Shown piece after piece: positions 16,303 through 25,147 of a stretch of 64,000 nucleotides of DNA. The notes under the pieces were generated by a model that worked only from the letters and a program-made list of their open reading frames with translations, was not told the DNA's origin and searched no databases. A program made the position numbers and the translations under genes. Source of the DNA: Bacillota bacterium (GTDB taxonomy: Bacteria; Bacillota; Clostridia; Christensenellales; Aristaeellaceae); assembly GCA_023411395.1 (NCBI GenBank), contig JAEYOV010000013.1, positions 40,710 to 104,709 on the forward strand, given 5' to 3'. How positions within the stretch are numbered: position 1 is the stretch's first letter; every line of letters begins with the position of its first letter.

Positions 16303-17487
16303 ATGTCCAAAGGCAGGTTTGGGCAGCACGGCGGCCAGTATATTCCCGAAACGCTGATGAACGCCGTGATCGAACTGGAGGAGGCGTACAACCATTATAA
16401 GGAGGACCCGGCGTTTCATGCGGAGCTTGATGACCTGTTCCAAAACTATGCCGGAAGGCCGTCCCTTCTCTATTTTGCCAAGAAAATGACATTGGACCTT
16501 GGCGGAGCGAATGTTTATCTGAAGCGGGAAGACCTCAACCATACCGGGGCGCACAAGATTAACAACGTGCTGGGGCAAACGCTGCTGGCCAAGAAGATGG
16601 GCAAAACGCGGGTGATCGCCGAAACAGGCGCCGGCCAGCATGGCGTGGCCACCGCCACCGCCGCGGCGCTCATGGGCCTTACATGCGAAATCTTCATGGG
16701 GGAGGAAGACACCAAGCGTCAGGCGCTGAACGTATACAAGATGCGGCTTCTGGGCGCCAAAGTCCACCCGGTTACATCGGGCACGGCGACGCTGAAGGAC
16801 GCGGTGTCCGAAACCATGCGGGAATGGACGAGCCGCATGGATGATACACACTATGTGTTGGGCTCGGTGATGGGGCCGCATCCGTTTCCCACCATTGTAA
16901 GGGATTTTCAATCGGTTATCTCCAAGGAAATCAAGGAACAACTCCTTCAAAAGGAAGGCCGGCTCCCCGACGCGGTGCTTGCCTGCGTCGGCGGCGGCTC
17001 CAACGCCATCGGCGCGTTTTATCACTTCTTGGGCGATAACTCGGTCAGGCTTATCGGCTGCGAGGCGGCCGGCAGGGGCGTTGATACCTTTGAGACGGCG
17101 GCGACCATCTTAACGGGGAAGCCGGGCATCTTCCACGGCATGAAATCCTACTTCTGCCAGGACAGGTACGGTCAAATTGCACCGGTCTATTCCATTTCCG
17201 CAGGGCTCGACTACCCCGGCGTCGGCCCGGAGCATGCCTACCTTCACGATACAGGCCGTGCGGAGTATGTGGCCGTCACCGATGACGAGGCGGTGGACGC
17301 CTTCGAGTACCTGTCAAGAACCGAAGGCATCATTCCCGCCATCGAAAGCGCCCATGCCGTGGCCCATGCCATGAAGCTGGCGCCTTTAATGGGCAAGGGC
17401 CAAATCATGGTCATCAACATTTCGGGGCGCGGCGACAAGGATTGCGCCGCCATCGCCCGCTACAGGGGGGAGGATATTTCGGAATGA
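16303..17487 (+). CDS. trpB: Tryptophan synthase beta subunit
   Basis: The 394-residue PLP enzyme condenses indole with serine. KREDLNHTGAHKINN contains the PLP lysine, GAGQHGVATATAAAL is the substrate loop, and CVGGGSNAIG binds the cofactor phosphate. The GMKSYFCQD and SAGLDYPGVGPEH segments are typical of TrpB1-type subunits that pair with TrpA. GGGAGG lies upstream of the ATG. The stop codon overlaps the trpA start. Confidence 0.97.
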   Translation: MSKGRFGQHGGQYIPETLMNAVIELEEAYNHYKEDPAFHAELDDLFQNYAGRPSLLYFAKKMTLDLGGANVYLKREDLNHTGAHKINNVLGQTLLAKKMGKTRVIAETGAGQHGVATATAAALMGLTCEIFMGEEDTKRQALNVYKMRLLGAKVHPVTSGTATLKDAVSETMREWTSRMDDTHYVLGSVMGPHPFPTIVRDFQSVISKEIKEQLLQKEGRLPDAVLACVGGGSNAIGAFYHFLGDNSVRLIGCEAAGRGVDTFETAATILTGKPGIFHGMKSYFCQDRYGQIAPVYSISAGLDYPGVGPEHAYLHDTGRAEYVAVTDDEAVDAFEYLSRTEGIIPAIESAHAVAHAMKLAPLMGKGQIMVINISGRGDKDCAAIARYRGEDISE

Positions 17488-18266
17488 GCAATATCAAGAA
17501 AGCCTTCAAGAATGGCAAGGCGTTTATTACGTTTTTGACCTGCGGGGACCCGGATCTTGAGACAACCGAAAAGCTGATTTTGGCGATGGCCGCCGCCGGG
17601 GCGGATATCATAGAGCTTGGCATACCGTTTTCCGATCCGACTGCGGAAGGCCCGGTGATCCAGGCGTCCAGCCAGCGGGCGCTTGCAGGCGGCACAACAG
17701 CAGACAAAATATTCGACATGGTCCGCCGCGTGAGAAAAACAATTGATATCCCCTTGGCGTTCATGACCTATGCCAACGTGGTGTTTTCCTATGGGAGGGA
17801 AGCGTTTTTGAAAACGGCCGCCGAAATCGGCATGGATGGCCTGATCCTACCGGACGTGCCCTTTGAGGAAAAAAACGATTTTGCGCCGCTGTGCAAGCGT
17901 TACGGCCTGGATTTCATCTCCCTGGTGGCGCCGACTTCCAAGGAGCGTATCAAAAAAATCGCCGGGGAGGCGGAGGGCTTTGTATACTGCGTCTCCTCCC
18001 TTGGCGTGACTGGCATGAGAAGCGAGATCACCTCGGATATAGGCGCAATGGTCAGGCTTGTTCACGAATCGCAAAACATTCCCGCTGCGGTCGGCTTCGG
18101 CATCTCCACGCCCCTTAAGGCGGCGGAAATGGCCCTAAAGGCCGACGGCGTGATCGTGGGTTCCGCAATCGTCAGGCTCATCGGGCAATATGGCAGGGAT
18201 TCCGTAGTCCCTGTATCGGAATACGTCAGGGAAATGGCAGCGGCTGTACATGGATTACAGCCGTAG
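17484..18266 (+). CDS. trpA: Tryptophan synthase alpha subunit
   Basis: This 260-residue TIM-barrel subunit splits indole-3-glycerol phosphate and channels indole to TrpB. FLTCGDPDLETT, ELGIPFSDPTAEGPVIQ (catalytic Glu and Asp) and GFGISTPLKA are visible. The start at 17484 lies in an ATGA overlap with trpB; the open frame upstream of it is not used. It is the last gene of the seven-gene operon and converges on dgoD with a 29-base gap. Confidence 0.96.
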   Translation: MSNIKKAFKNGKAFITFLTCGDPDLETTEKLILAMAAAGADIIELGIPFSDPTAEGPVIQASSQRALAGGTTADKIFDMVRRVRKTIDIPLAFMTYANVVFSYGREAFLKTAAEIGMDGLILPDVPFEEKNDFAPLCKRYGLDFISLVAPTSKERIKKIAGEAEGFVYCVSSLGVTGMRSEITSDIGAMVRLVHESQNIPAAVGFGISTPLKAAEMALKADGVIVGSAIVRLIGQYGRDSVVPVSEYVREMAAAVHGLQP

Positions 18267-18295
18267 GAAGAATGAACAACCCGTTTCCATCAGAT

Positions 18296-19444
18296 TTACC
18301 ATTCGGCAACGGTGCCGTCGAAATTGCGCCAGACGGGGTTTTTCCAGTTGTGGCCCGCTTTCGCGGCCTCGATAAGCTTTTGCTCGTCCACCTCAATGCC
18401 CAGCCCCGGTTTTTGCGGCACGCCGATAAAGCCGTTTTGGTAGGCAAAAGGCGTCCTGTCCTTCAAATAATCCATCAGGTCGCTGCCCTGGTTATAATGG
18501 ATGCCCAGGCTTTGTTCCTGGATGAACACATTGGGCGTACAAAAATCAAGCTGCACGCAGCTTGCCAGCGCCACCGGCCCCAGCGGGCAATGCGGCGCCA
18601 CCGCCACGTCAAAGGCTTCCGCCATGGTAGCGATCTTCCTGCATTCGGAAATCCCCCCGGCGTGGGAAAGGTCTGGCTGGATGATGTCCACATACCCTTC
18701 CGTCAAAAGCTTCTTGAAATCCCACCGGCTGAACATCCGCTCCCCCGTGGCGATGGGGGTTGCGGTGTATTTGGTGATCTCCCGCAGCGCCTCAATGTTT
18801 TCGGAAAGGACAGGTTCCTCTATAAACATCAGGTGGTATGGGTCAAGCTCCTTGGCCAGCACCTTGGCCATGCTCTTGTGCACCCGGCCGTGGAAATCCA
18901 CAGCAACGTCCAGGTCGTATCCCAGCGCGTCGCGGATCACGCCCACCCGGTCCAAAACCTGCTGCACCTTTTTGAAGGAGTCGATATAATGCATCTCCTC
19001 CGTGGCGTTCATCTTCACGGCGGAATAGCCCTGGCTGTATTTTTCTTTTGCCGACGCGGCAATGTCGCTGGGCCTGTCCCCGCCGATCCAGCAGTAGACC
19101 TTTAGCCTGTCCCGGCACTTGCCGCCCAAGAGCTGGTACACCGGCGCACCCATAACCTTGCCTTTGATGTCCCACAGCGCCTGGTCGATGCCGGCGATGG
19201 CACTCATCACCTCCGGGCCGCCCCGGTAGAAGCCGCCCCGGTACATCACCTGCCACAAATCCTCGATATCCATGGGGTCCTTCCCCATAAAACAGGTTTG
19301 CAGTTCCTCCACGGCAGCCTTCACCGTGGCCGCCCGGCCCTCCACCACCGGCTCGCCCCAGCCCAGGACGCCTTCGTCCGTCTCAAGCTTCAAAAACAGC
19401 CAGCGGGGCGCGGCGGGATACAGTGTAAAGCCCGTAATCTTCAT
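18296..19444 (-). CDS. dgoD: D-galactonate dehydratase
   Basis: This 382-residue enolase-superfamily enzyme dehydrates D-galactonate to 2-keto-3-deoxygalactonate. The MKITGFTLYP N-terminus, metal-ligand motifs in VAVDFHGRV, FIEEPV and GERMFSR, and the general base region APHCPLGP match DgoD. The start at 19444 has AAGGAGGAG eight bases upstream; the open frame beyond it (to 19993) overlaps the divergent aldolase gene and is spurious. The divergent aldolase and kinase complete the De Ley-Doudoroff route. Confidence 0.93.
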   Translation of the reverse strand: MKITGFTLYPAAPRWLFLKLETDEGVLGWGEPVVEGRAATVKAAVEELQTCFMGKDPMDIEDLWQVMYRGGFYRGGPEVMSAIAGIDQALWDIKGKVMGAPVYQLLGGKCRDRLKVYCWIGGDRPSDIAASAKEKYSQGYSAVKMNATEEMHYIDSFKKVQQVLDRVGVIRDALGYDLDVAVDFHGRVHKSMAKVLAKELDPYHLMFIEEPVLSENIEALREITKYTATPIATGERMFSRWDFKKLLTEGYVDIIQPDLSHAGGISECRKIATMAEAFDVAVAPHCPLGPVALASCVQLDFCTPNVFIQEQSLGIHYNQGSDLMDYLKDRTPFAYQNGFIGVPQKPGLGIEVDEQKLIEAAKAGHNWKNPVWRNFDGTVAEW

Positions 19445-19464
19445 GGATATACTCCTCCTTGCCG

Positions 19465-19494
19465 ATGATAACGGCTGGCAGTGGATATTCTCAA
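19465..19494 (-). promoter_or_regulatory. Candidate promoter of dgoD
   Basis: On the minus strand TTGAGA (19494-19489), an 18-base spacer and TATCAT (19470-19465) lie just before the dgoD ribosome binding site, implying a very short leader. Confidence 0.5.
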
Positions 19495-19562
19495 TGGCTT
19501 TGCATATTTCCTTCTTGCGGCCTGTTTTCACAAACATGCCCCGCCAGGCTTGCAAGTATCCA

Positions 19563-19591
19563 TTGACAAGCCGGTGTTGATTTTCTATAGT
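19563..19591 (+). promoter_or_regulatory. Promoter of dgoA-dgoK
   Basis: TTGACA (19563-19568), a 17-base spacer and TATAGT (19586-19591) give a near-consensus promoter. The start site would fall only about 16 bases before the dgoA ATG, with AAGGAGG in between. Confidence 0.8.
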
Positions 19592-19613
19592 GTTTTGCAA
19601 GGAGGAATGAGTC

Positions 19614-20282
19614 ATGACGCATACGCAGGCGATCGCCCGCCTTGAAAAGGAAAAGCTGGTGGCGATTTTACGGGGGATTAAAGAGGAGGTATCTTTGCCC
19701 CTGGTGGAGGCGCTGCTTTTGGGCGGAGTGAAAATCCTGGAGTTCACCTTCGACCATGGGGAACCGGGGTATATGGAAAATACATGCAGGAAGGTGGCCC
19801 GGATCAAGGCCGCATTTGATGGTGAACTGCTCCTGGGCTGCGGCACCGTATTGTCCACGGAGGAGGCGGACGCGGCTATTAAGGCCGGTGCGCAACTGAT
19901 CATTTCCCCCCATACGGACACGGAGCTGATAAAACATAGCAAGAAGCTGGGTGCGGTATGCATCCCCGGCGCATTCACCCCCACGGAAATCATGGCGGCG
20001 CATACGGCCGGTGCGGATTATGTGAAGCTTTTTCCCGCAGGCGAGCTGGGCCTTGACTATATCAAAGCCATCCGGGCGCCCCTTGCCCACATTCCCCTTC
20101 TTGCCGTGGGCGGTGTGAAGTCTGAAAACGTGGCGGATTTTTTAAACGCAGGTGTAAAAGGTTTCGGCGTTGGCAGCCAGTTGGTGGACAGCAAGGCGCT
20201 GAAGGCCGGAGATTACAATAGTATCCGGGAAAGGGCGCTGGCCTTTACAAAAGCCATTGATGCCTGGGAGGGAAAAGCGTGA
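19614..20282 (+). CDS. dgoA: 2-dehydro-3-deoxy-6-phosphogalactonate (KDPGal/KDPG) aldolase
   Basis: This 222-residue class I aldolase splits the phosphorylated 2-keto-3-deoxy sugar acid into pyruvate and glyceraldehyde 3-phosphate. VAILRG near residue 16, the LGCGTVLS motif, FTPTEIM and the Schiff-base lysine in YVKLFPA are the family hallmarks. On sequence alone Eda and DgoA are hard to separate; the adjoining dgoK and divergent dgoD favour the galactonate role. The stop overlaps the dgoK GTG start. Confidence 0.92.
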   Translation: MTHTQAIARLEKEKLVAILRGIKEEVSLPLVEALLLGGVKILEFTFDHGEPGYMENTCRKVARIKAAFDGELLLGCGTVLSTEEADAAIKAGAQLIISPHTDTELIKHSKKLGAVCIPGAFTPTEIMAAHTAGADYVKLFPAGELGLDYIKAIRAPLAHIPLLAVGGVKSENVADFLNAGVKGFGVGSQLVDSKALKAGDYNSIRERALAFTKAIDAWEGKA

Positions 20283-21259
20283 ACGCATATATCCTGGTGA
20301 TCGATGGCGGCACCACCAACGTGCGGGTCACGCTGCTGAATGGCCAGGGGGAAATTATTTCGGTCATCCAAAAAGAAGCGGGCGTTTCTCATACCGCCGT
20401 GGATGGGCACAACGGACGGCTGAAGAATGCCCTTCAGGAAGCCATTCATACGCATATGGAACAGTATCAATTGGCCGCAGGGGATATCAAGCGCTGCATC
20501 GCCTACGGCATGATCACCAGCCGGGAGGGTTTGCTGGAAATTCCCCACTGCATCGCGCCCGTGGATGAAAGCGGTCTCCGTTTGGCCGTGGTTTGCCGGA
20601 TCTTTCCCGAAATTGCACCGTTTCCGGTATCGTTTATCCCGGGCGTCAGGAATTTTTCCGGCCAGGTAGACCTTGAAAACTTTCCCCGCATGGACATGAT
20701 GCGGGGCGAAGAAGCGGAGGCCATTGGCCTCTGGCAGCTTGCAAAGCCCTGCCGCGATTGCGTGTTTGTCCTGCCCGGCTCCCACAACAAGTTTGTGCGG
20801 ATGGATGCGCAAGGGCACATTCTTGGCTGCATGACCACCATGTCCGGCGAGTTTTTAAGCGTGCTGACCCACCACACCATCCTCTCCGGCGCGGTGGGCC
20901 ATGCTTTTTCGTCTGAAGAAACGTATGACCGGGAAATGGCCTTGGCCGGGTTTTATGAGGCGGAACGCATAGGTTTCGGCCGGGCGGCCTTTGCGGGCAG
21001 AATTCTGTCCACCCTGGGAAAGCTGCCGCCGGACAAAATTGCAAGCTATCTTCTGGGTGCCGTGCTGCAAACCGATGCCCGGGCGCTGAAAACGTATAAC
21101 GAAATAGGCGCGCCGCTGTACATAGCGGGCAAGGAACCGGTCAAATGCGCATTATTGGATGTTCTTGACGCGGCAGGCTTTGAAGGCGTCACCGCCGTAT
21201 CCAAAGACGCATGCGCCCGCATGGGCCTTGAGGGGGCGCTGCGTATAGCAGGCGTTTGA
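20279..21259 (+). CDS. dgoK: 2-dehydro-3-deoxygalactonokinase
   Basis: The 326-residue product belongs to the DgoK family of the actin-like ATPase fold. ILVIDGGTTNVRV is the phosphate-1 motif, YGMITSREGL and GVRNF follow, and VLPGSHNKFV is the adenosine/phosphate-2 region. It phosphorylates 2-keto-3-deoxygalactonate before aldol cleavage. Translation starts at a GTG inside the dgoA stop, so the two genes are coupled. No galactonate transporter or GntR-type repressor is next to it. Confidence 0.92.
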   Translation: MNAYILVIDGGTTNVRVTLLNGQGEIISVIQKEAGVSHTAVDGHNGRLKNALQEAIHTHMEQYQLAAGDIKRCIAYGMITSREGLLEIPHCIAPVDESGLRLAVVCRIFPEIAPFPVSFIPGVRNFSGQVDLENFPRMDMMRGEEAEAIGLWQLAKPCRDCVFVLPGSHNKFVRMDAQGHILGCMTTMSGEFLSVLTHHTILSGAVGHAFSSEETYDREMALAGFYEAERIGFGRAAFAGRILSTLGKLPPDKIASYLLGAVLQTDARALKTYNEIGAPLYIAGKEPVKCALLDVLDAAGFEGVTAVSKDACARMGLEGALRIAGV

Positions 21260-21289
21260 ATACAGCCATTCCAGCCTTGATATATTGAA

Positions 21290-23299
21290 TCAATAGCCAA
21301 TCATGGGAATGGATTTGGGATACCTGCCATAGGGTGCGGTCTCGCCGTTCTTCACCTTGTAGAGGACTTTGGAGGTCGCAAGGGCGGCTTCCATCAGTTC
21401 GGGATGGGGCTGCATGCAGATATCCACCATGCCGATTTGATAGTTTTCGCCGTCGTACCGGCCCAGGCAGAACTGGTCGCAAAACTGGAACCAGTGCGCG
21501 CCGACGCCCAGGGGATGGGCGGCGCACTTTTCCACAAAAAACCGCCACATCACGCCCCGCTCCTCCTGGTTTTCCACACCTTTGAGGCCCGTGGCCGTGA
21601 GGCCCCTGTCCAGTGCGCCGCAATGGTATTCGCCTATCAACACCGGCAGGTCCACCCCGGCTTTCAGCACGAAATCCATGTCGTCGGTTGGGTCGAAATC
21701 ATAGCAGTTGATGGAGAATACGTCAAAGCATTCCCAGCCGGCCATCATCACCGCGTTGTTGGCCTTGGACCAGCGAAGGCCCAGGTTCAAGTGGTTCTTG
21801 TCCACAGCGCGGCAAGCCTGGGAGGGAATTTTGATATATTCCCGGATCAGGTATACGGAGTAATTGATGATATCCTCCTTGGAACCGGGATACGCCATCG
21901 AGCAGCATCCGACCGGCTTTTCAAGGGCCGAAAAATCTGCAAAATCAGCGCCCCATACATGATTCAGCGCGCCGATGGTTTCATACTTTTCCTTAAGATA
22001 CGCGATGAGCCCGGCGCGGCAATGCGTTTGGGCGGGGTTGTGCAGCACCTCGTCGGCAATGTACAAATTCTCCACAAAATGGAATTCCGGCTCGTTGCGC
22101 AAAAAGTATCCCACCAGCCAGGGATCTTCCTTCCACTCCCCCAGCTTCTGCGCGTACGCCGCGCATTTGTCCCGATACTCCGGCGAGAGCACGTCCGGGA
22201 AGTCCCGAAAGATCAGGGTGTCGGTAGCGGGGAAACCGGGCAGCTCGCGCACGTAGGGAAGTTTTGTTTTTCCGTTGTTTACGCTGAGCCCGGGGAAATT
22301 GCCCTGGCAATTAATGCCATGCCCCATCAATATATGGTGGGAAATTTCCTCGCCCTTCTCACGCCAGTTTGCCCCGTACACCCGCTTTAGGTTCAGGGCG
22401 GCAAAGCTTAGAATTCTGTAGCTGTCCATGGGCATATAGGCGGCCCGGCGGCGTTGTCCCGTAACATACAGGTCACGGTACTCAGGGTCGCTTTCATCGG
22501 GCAGCCAATCGCAAAGCTTTTCAAAGCTATCCACGCGGCAATGGTCCCCCAACCGGGTGAGGCAGGGGCCAAGGGAGAAGTAATCGAACCCGTCGGGGTC
22601 CACAAGGTGCCATCGGCCGTCCGCCGTTTTGCAGGTGGCGTAAAAGCCGTTTCCCGCCTTCAGTTTGCGCGTTGTATCGCCGCCCCACTTGTTCCATTCA
22701 GGAAACGGATAGGAGGCTTCGCCTTCGTTTTTTGCCAGCGCTGCCTTCAATTCATCAAAGGAATGAATTTTCCCCGGCCAATCCTTCAACTTCCATTGGC
22801 CGTATTCATCCACCAGCTTCCCATCCGGAATGGGGAAATCCTTGGGGAACTCGTCCGTCAGATAAAAATCTTCAAACCGCACGCGTACGTCGTGGAAGGT
22901 TTTTTCCACGCCAAGAACAAACCTGTCCACCTCACTGACCTCTGTCCGCTGGCCGTGGATGACGAGCTTGAGCGTACCCGGAGTACGGTTGGTGAATATG
23001 GAGCCGTTGTCCATTACGTTCAAATCAAAGCACACCTTGGTTTTGAACCTTGGCAGCAGGCCAAAGCGGATGCGTATCCTGTCCTTTGAGGCACCGGGCA
23101 GGTAGCAGCGCAGCGTCATGGCGGCGGAATGGTCCTCCAAGACCTCTATGGTGCCTACGATGTAGCGTTTATCCGTCCCCTTGGCCTCGAAAAGCGTGAT
23201 GCCGCCGCCCGCGGCGCCCAGGGTCACCTCGCATGCATCGGGGCCGGAAGCGGTGATGACCGCGTTATCGGGTATGGAATGGGTGAAATCAATCTTCAT
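21290..23299 (-). CDS. Agarase-like (GH-A clan) glycoside hydrolase
   Basis: The 669-residue protein has an N-terminal beta-rich region (1-220) followed by a TIM barrel opening with DGRWHLVDPDGFDYFSLG. This sequence is typical of GH50/GH86-like agarases and related beta-galactosidases. The acid/base candidate is E403 in RNEPEFH, and the nucleophile candidate is E557 in LIGEYHCG. There is no signal peptide, so it should act on imported oligosaccharides. A galactose-releasing activity would suit the neighbouring galactonate genes, but that is inference from position. It converges on dgoK with a 30-base gap. Family assignment is tentative. Confidence 0.75.
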   Translation of the reverse strand: MKIDFTHSIPDNAVITASGPDACEVTLGAAGGGITLFEAKGTDKRYIVGTIEVLEDHSAAMTLRCYLPGASKDRIRIRFGLLPRFKTKVCFDLNVMDNGSIFTNRTPGTLKLVIHGQRTEVSEVDRFVLGVEKTFHDVRVRFEDFYLTDEFPKDFPIPDGKLVDEYGQWKLKDWPGKIHSFDELKAALAKNEGEASYPFPEWNKWGGDTTRKLKAGNGFYATCKTADGRWHLVDPDGFDYFSLGPCLTRLGDHCRVDSFEKLCDWLPDESDPEYRDLYVTGQRRRAAYMPMDSYRILSFAALNLKRVYGANWREKGEEISHHILMGHGINCQGNFPGLSVNNGKTKLPYVRELPGFPATDTLIFRDFPDVLSPEYRDKCAAYAQKLGEWKEDPWLVGYFLRNEPEFHFVENLYIADEVLHNPAQTHCRAGLIAYLKEKYETIGALNHVWGADFADFSALEKPVGCCSMAYPGSKEDIINYSVYLIREYIKIPSQACRAVDKNHLNLGLRWSKANNAVMMAGWECFDVFSINCYDFDPTDDMDFVLKAGVDLPVLIGEYHCGALDRGLTATGLKGVENQEERGVMWRFFVEKCAAHPLGVGAHWFQFCDQFCLGRYDGENYQIGMVDICMQPHPELMEAALATSKVLYKVKNGETAPYGRYPKSIPMIGY

Positions 23300-23393
23300 G
23301 GGAACACTCCTCCTGTCCGCCGCTTTCGCGCTTTTCAGGCCTCAACCGGTCTTTACCGCATATCACGGAAGCCCCCCCATCATTGATACGGCA

Positions 23394-24860
23394 TTACGGC
23401 CGCGGTGATGCTCCGGGGGTGGCAGCGTCGGTCTTTGGCGATCCGGCCGATGATTCTATCAGGATGCCGTAATCCTTCAGGTCGTCAAAGTAAGCCGGAT
23501 CATTGGAATACTGGAAATAGGCGACCCCGTCGATCATGACCTTGGGCGAGCAGGGTCCTTCCTCTTTCGGCACGGTGAATGGCCCCGACAGCCATAGCTG
23601 CCTCGGCGCATCACGGTCCACATAGTCGAGCAGCCTGCCGCCGGACACATACCATAAAGACTTGATGGGTTTTGCCTTGGCCTTTCCCTCCCTAGCGGGC
23701 AGCCGGTACAGTTCATCCCGGGTGAACACCAGCCGCTGCGCGTACCCTGAGCCGGCATCCGGCTCCGCGCACCAGGAGCCCACCAGCATCTGCATCCATG
23801 ATGTGTCATCCAGCATATTCTCCGCGGAGAAATAATCATGGCATCCGTACGGCAGCCATAGTTCAGGGATCGGGTATTCGAAGATGAGGCTCTCCTCCGG
23901 CCCCCAGAGGATCATTTGGTTTTCCTGCAACTCGATGCGCATGTCCTCCTGGCGCTTTATACGCCCTACCGGGGCATAGGCGCGGTATACCTCATTGAAC
24001 ATCATCACATCGAAAAACGCCGCGTCCTCCTTGGGGAGCACCAACAGCACAAACTGGTCCGTGGAGCCGGCCACGCCTGCGATTTTTCCGGGCAGCCGGA
24101 AGGTTATTTCCCCGTCCGCAAGCGGGCCATACCAGCCGCCCAGCTCAACCCACACGCTTTTGCCCAGTGAGGTGACGCTCTCCATTTGTTCCTTTGGGCT
24201 GTAGATGGTTTCATATTTTCCGTTTTTCCACAACCGCACCCGGTTCTTGGCAAAGTCGGCCAGCAGCACTTCCCCGCCGGGCATCATGGCCGCCACGCGG
24301 CCATTTACCGTGCCCAGCTTTTTTTTGCCCTTGCCGTCATACCCCATGCGGCCTATGGCGGGTTTTTCCGTTTTTGAGTATGTGTAATACCAGATATATT
24401 CATCATCCGCGTAGAATACCGTGTCCGTCACGTCTATGGGCAGCCTTCTGGGAGCGGAGCCGCCCGGCGCACCGATCAGCCAGCCGAAAACGCCCTTTTC
24501 ATCCATGCCGTAGTACACCAGCGCGCCGTCGGCAACGGCAAAGCTCCCCGCATCGTTTTCCGCGAGTATGATACGTTCCTTGTGATCGGGTGTCCAGCCG
24601 GTGATGCGGTACTGGCCTTGAAAAAAGCCCCGGTTTACGGCCCAGCCGCCGATATAGGCAAAGTCCGCCTGGTTGCCCCACAGCCCGCTGGTGATCCTTT
24701 GCACGCCGTCATCAAACAGAGCACCTTCCCTTTTGGGGAAAACGAGGCCGCCCCATGCATCCATTCCGGCGTCAGCCGGTTCTGCTTCACCCGCCTGCAT
24801 AACCATGAAGGCGGACAGCAGCATACATAAGGTCAATGCCATGGTAAGGATTCGCTTCAT
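23394..24860 (-). CDS. Secreted protein of unknown function, beta-propeller-like
   Basis: The product (488 residues from the ATG at 24860, which has AAAGAAGGCG upstream) starts with a clear signal peptide, MKRILTMALTLCMLLSAFM. The mature part has repeated short strands of the type YGMDEKGVFGWLIG, YYTYSKTEKPAIGRMGYDG and VRLWKNGKYETIY. These are reminiscent of DUF5050-like or WD/TolB-like propellers. I recognise no catalytic motif. It is the last of three minus-strand genes for secreted proteins (with 25148 and 26038), suggesting a common extracellular role. Confidence 0.72.
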   Translation of the reverse strand: MKRILTMALTLCMLLSAFMVMQAGEAEPADAGMDAWGGLVFPKREGALFDDGVQRITSGLWGNQADFAYIGGWAVNRGFFQGQYRITGWTPDHKERIILAENDAGSFAVADGALVYYGMDEKGVFGWLIGAPGGSAPRRLPIDVTDTVFYADDEYIWYYTYSKTEKPAIGRMGYDGKGKKKLGTVNGRVAAMMPGGEVLLADFAKNRVRLWKNGKYETIYSPKEQMESVTSLGKSVWVELGGWYGPLADGEITFRLPGKIAGVAGSTDQFVLLVLPKEDAAFFDVMMFNEVYRAYAPVGRIKRQEDMRIELQENQMILWGPEESLIFEYPIPELWLPYGCHDYFSAENMLDDTSWMQMLVGSWCAEPDAGSGYAQRLVFTRDELYRLPAREGKAKAKPIKSLWYVSGGRLLDYVDRDAPRQLWLSGPFTVPKEEGPCSPKVMIDGVAYFQYSNDPAYFDDLKDYGILIESSAGSPKTDAATPGASPRP

Positions 24861-24970
24861 AACGCGCCTTCTTTCCGAGCAGGTCATGCCTCTGCCTCTG
24901 ATCGCGGATTTTGTATGTACCCCGTCAGACAAAAATCATCCACCGTGAGCCAAAACGCGTCCGGCCGGCT

Positions 24971-25057
24971 TTACTCCTGCGCCGGCGCGGCGCTTGGCAG
25001 GGCCATGCACACCAGGATTATCAGGAACGCCAGCACATGAATGACCTGTCCTTTCAC
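24971..25057 (-). CDS. 28-residue signal-peptide-like or membrane micropeptide
   Basis: On the minus strand AGGAGGG lies seven bases before a GTG at 25057. The frame encodes a short basic start, a hydrophobic core (VLAFLIILVCMALP) and SAAPAQE, then stops. This is either a one-pass membrane micropeptide or the leftover signal peptide of a secreted protein whose body has been lost. It sits between two genes for secreted proteins on the same strand. Confidence 0.45.
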   Translation of the reverse strand: MKGQVIHVLAFLIILVCMALPSAAPAQE

Positions 25058-25147
25058 GGTTCTGCCCTCCTGATTGTTATTTTCACTCCGGTACGAAAAA
25101 TCCCTTTAGCTGTATCCAGTTGCGGCCCAATGGACACTCGCCCGGCA

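Noticed and set aside
18296..19993. A 565-residue extended galactonate dehydratase
   Set aside because: The extension overlaps the divergent aldolase gene and its promoter and has no family similarity; the start at 19444 has a strong ribosome binding site.
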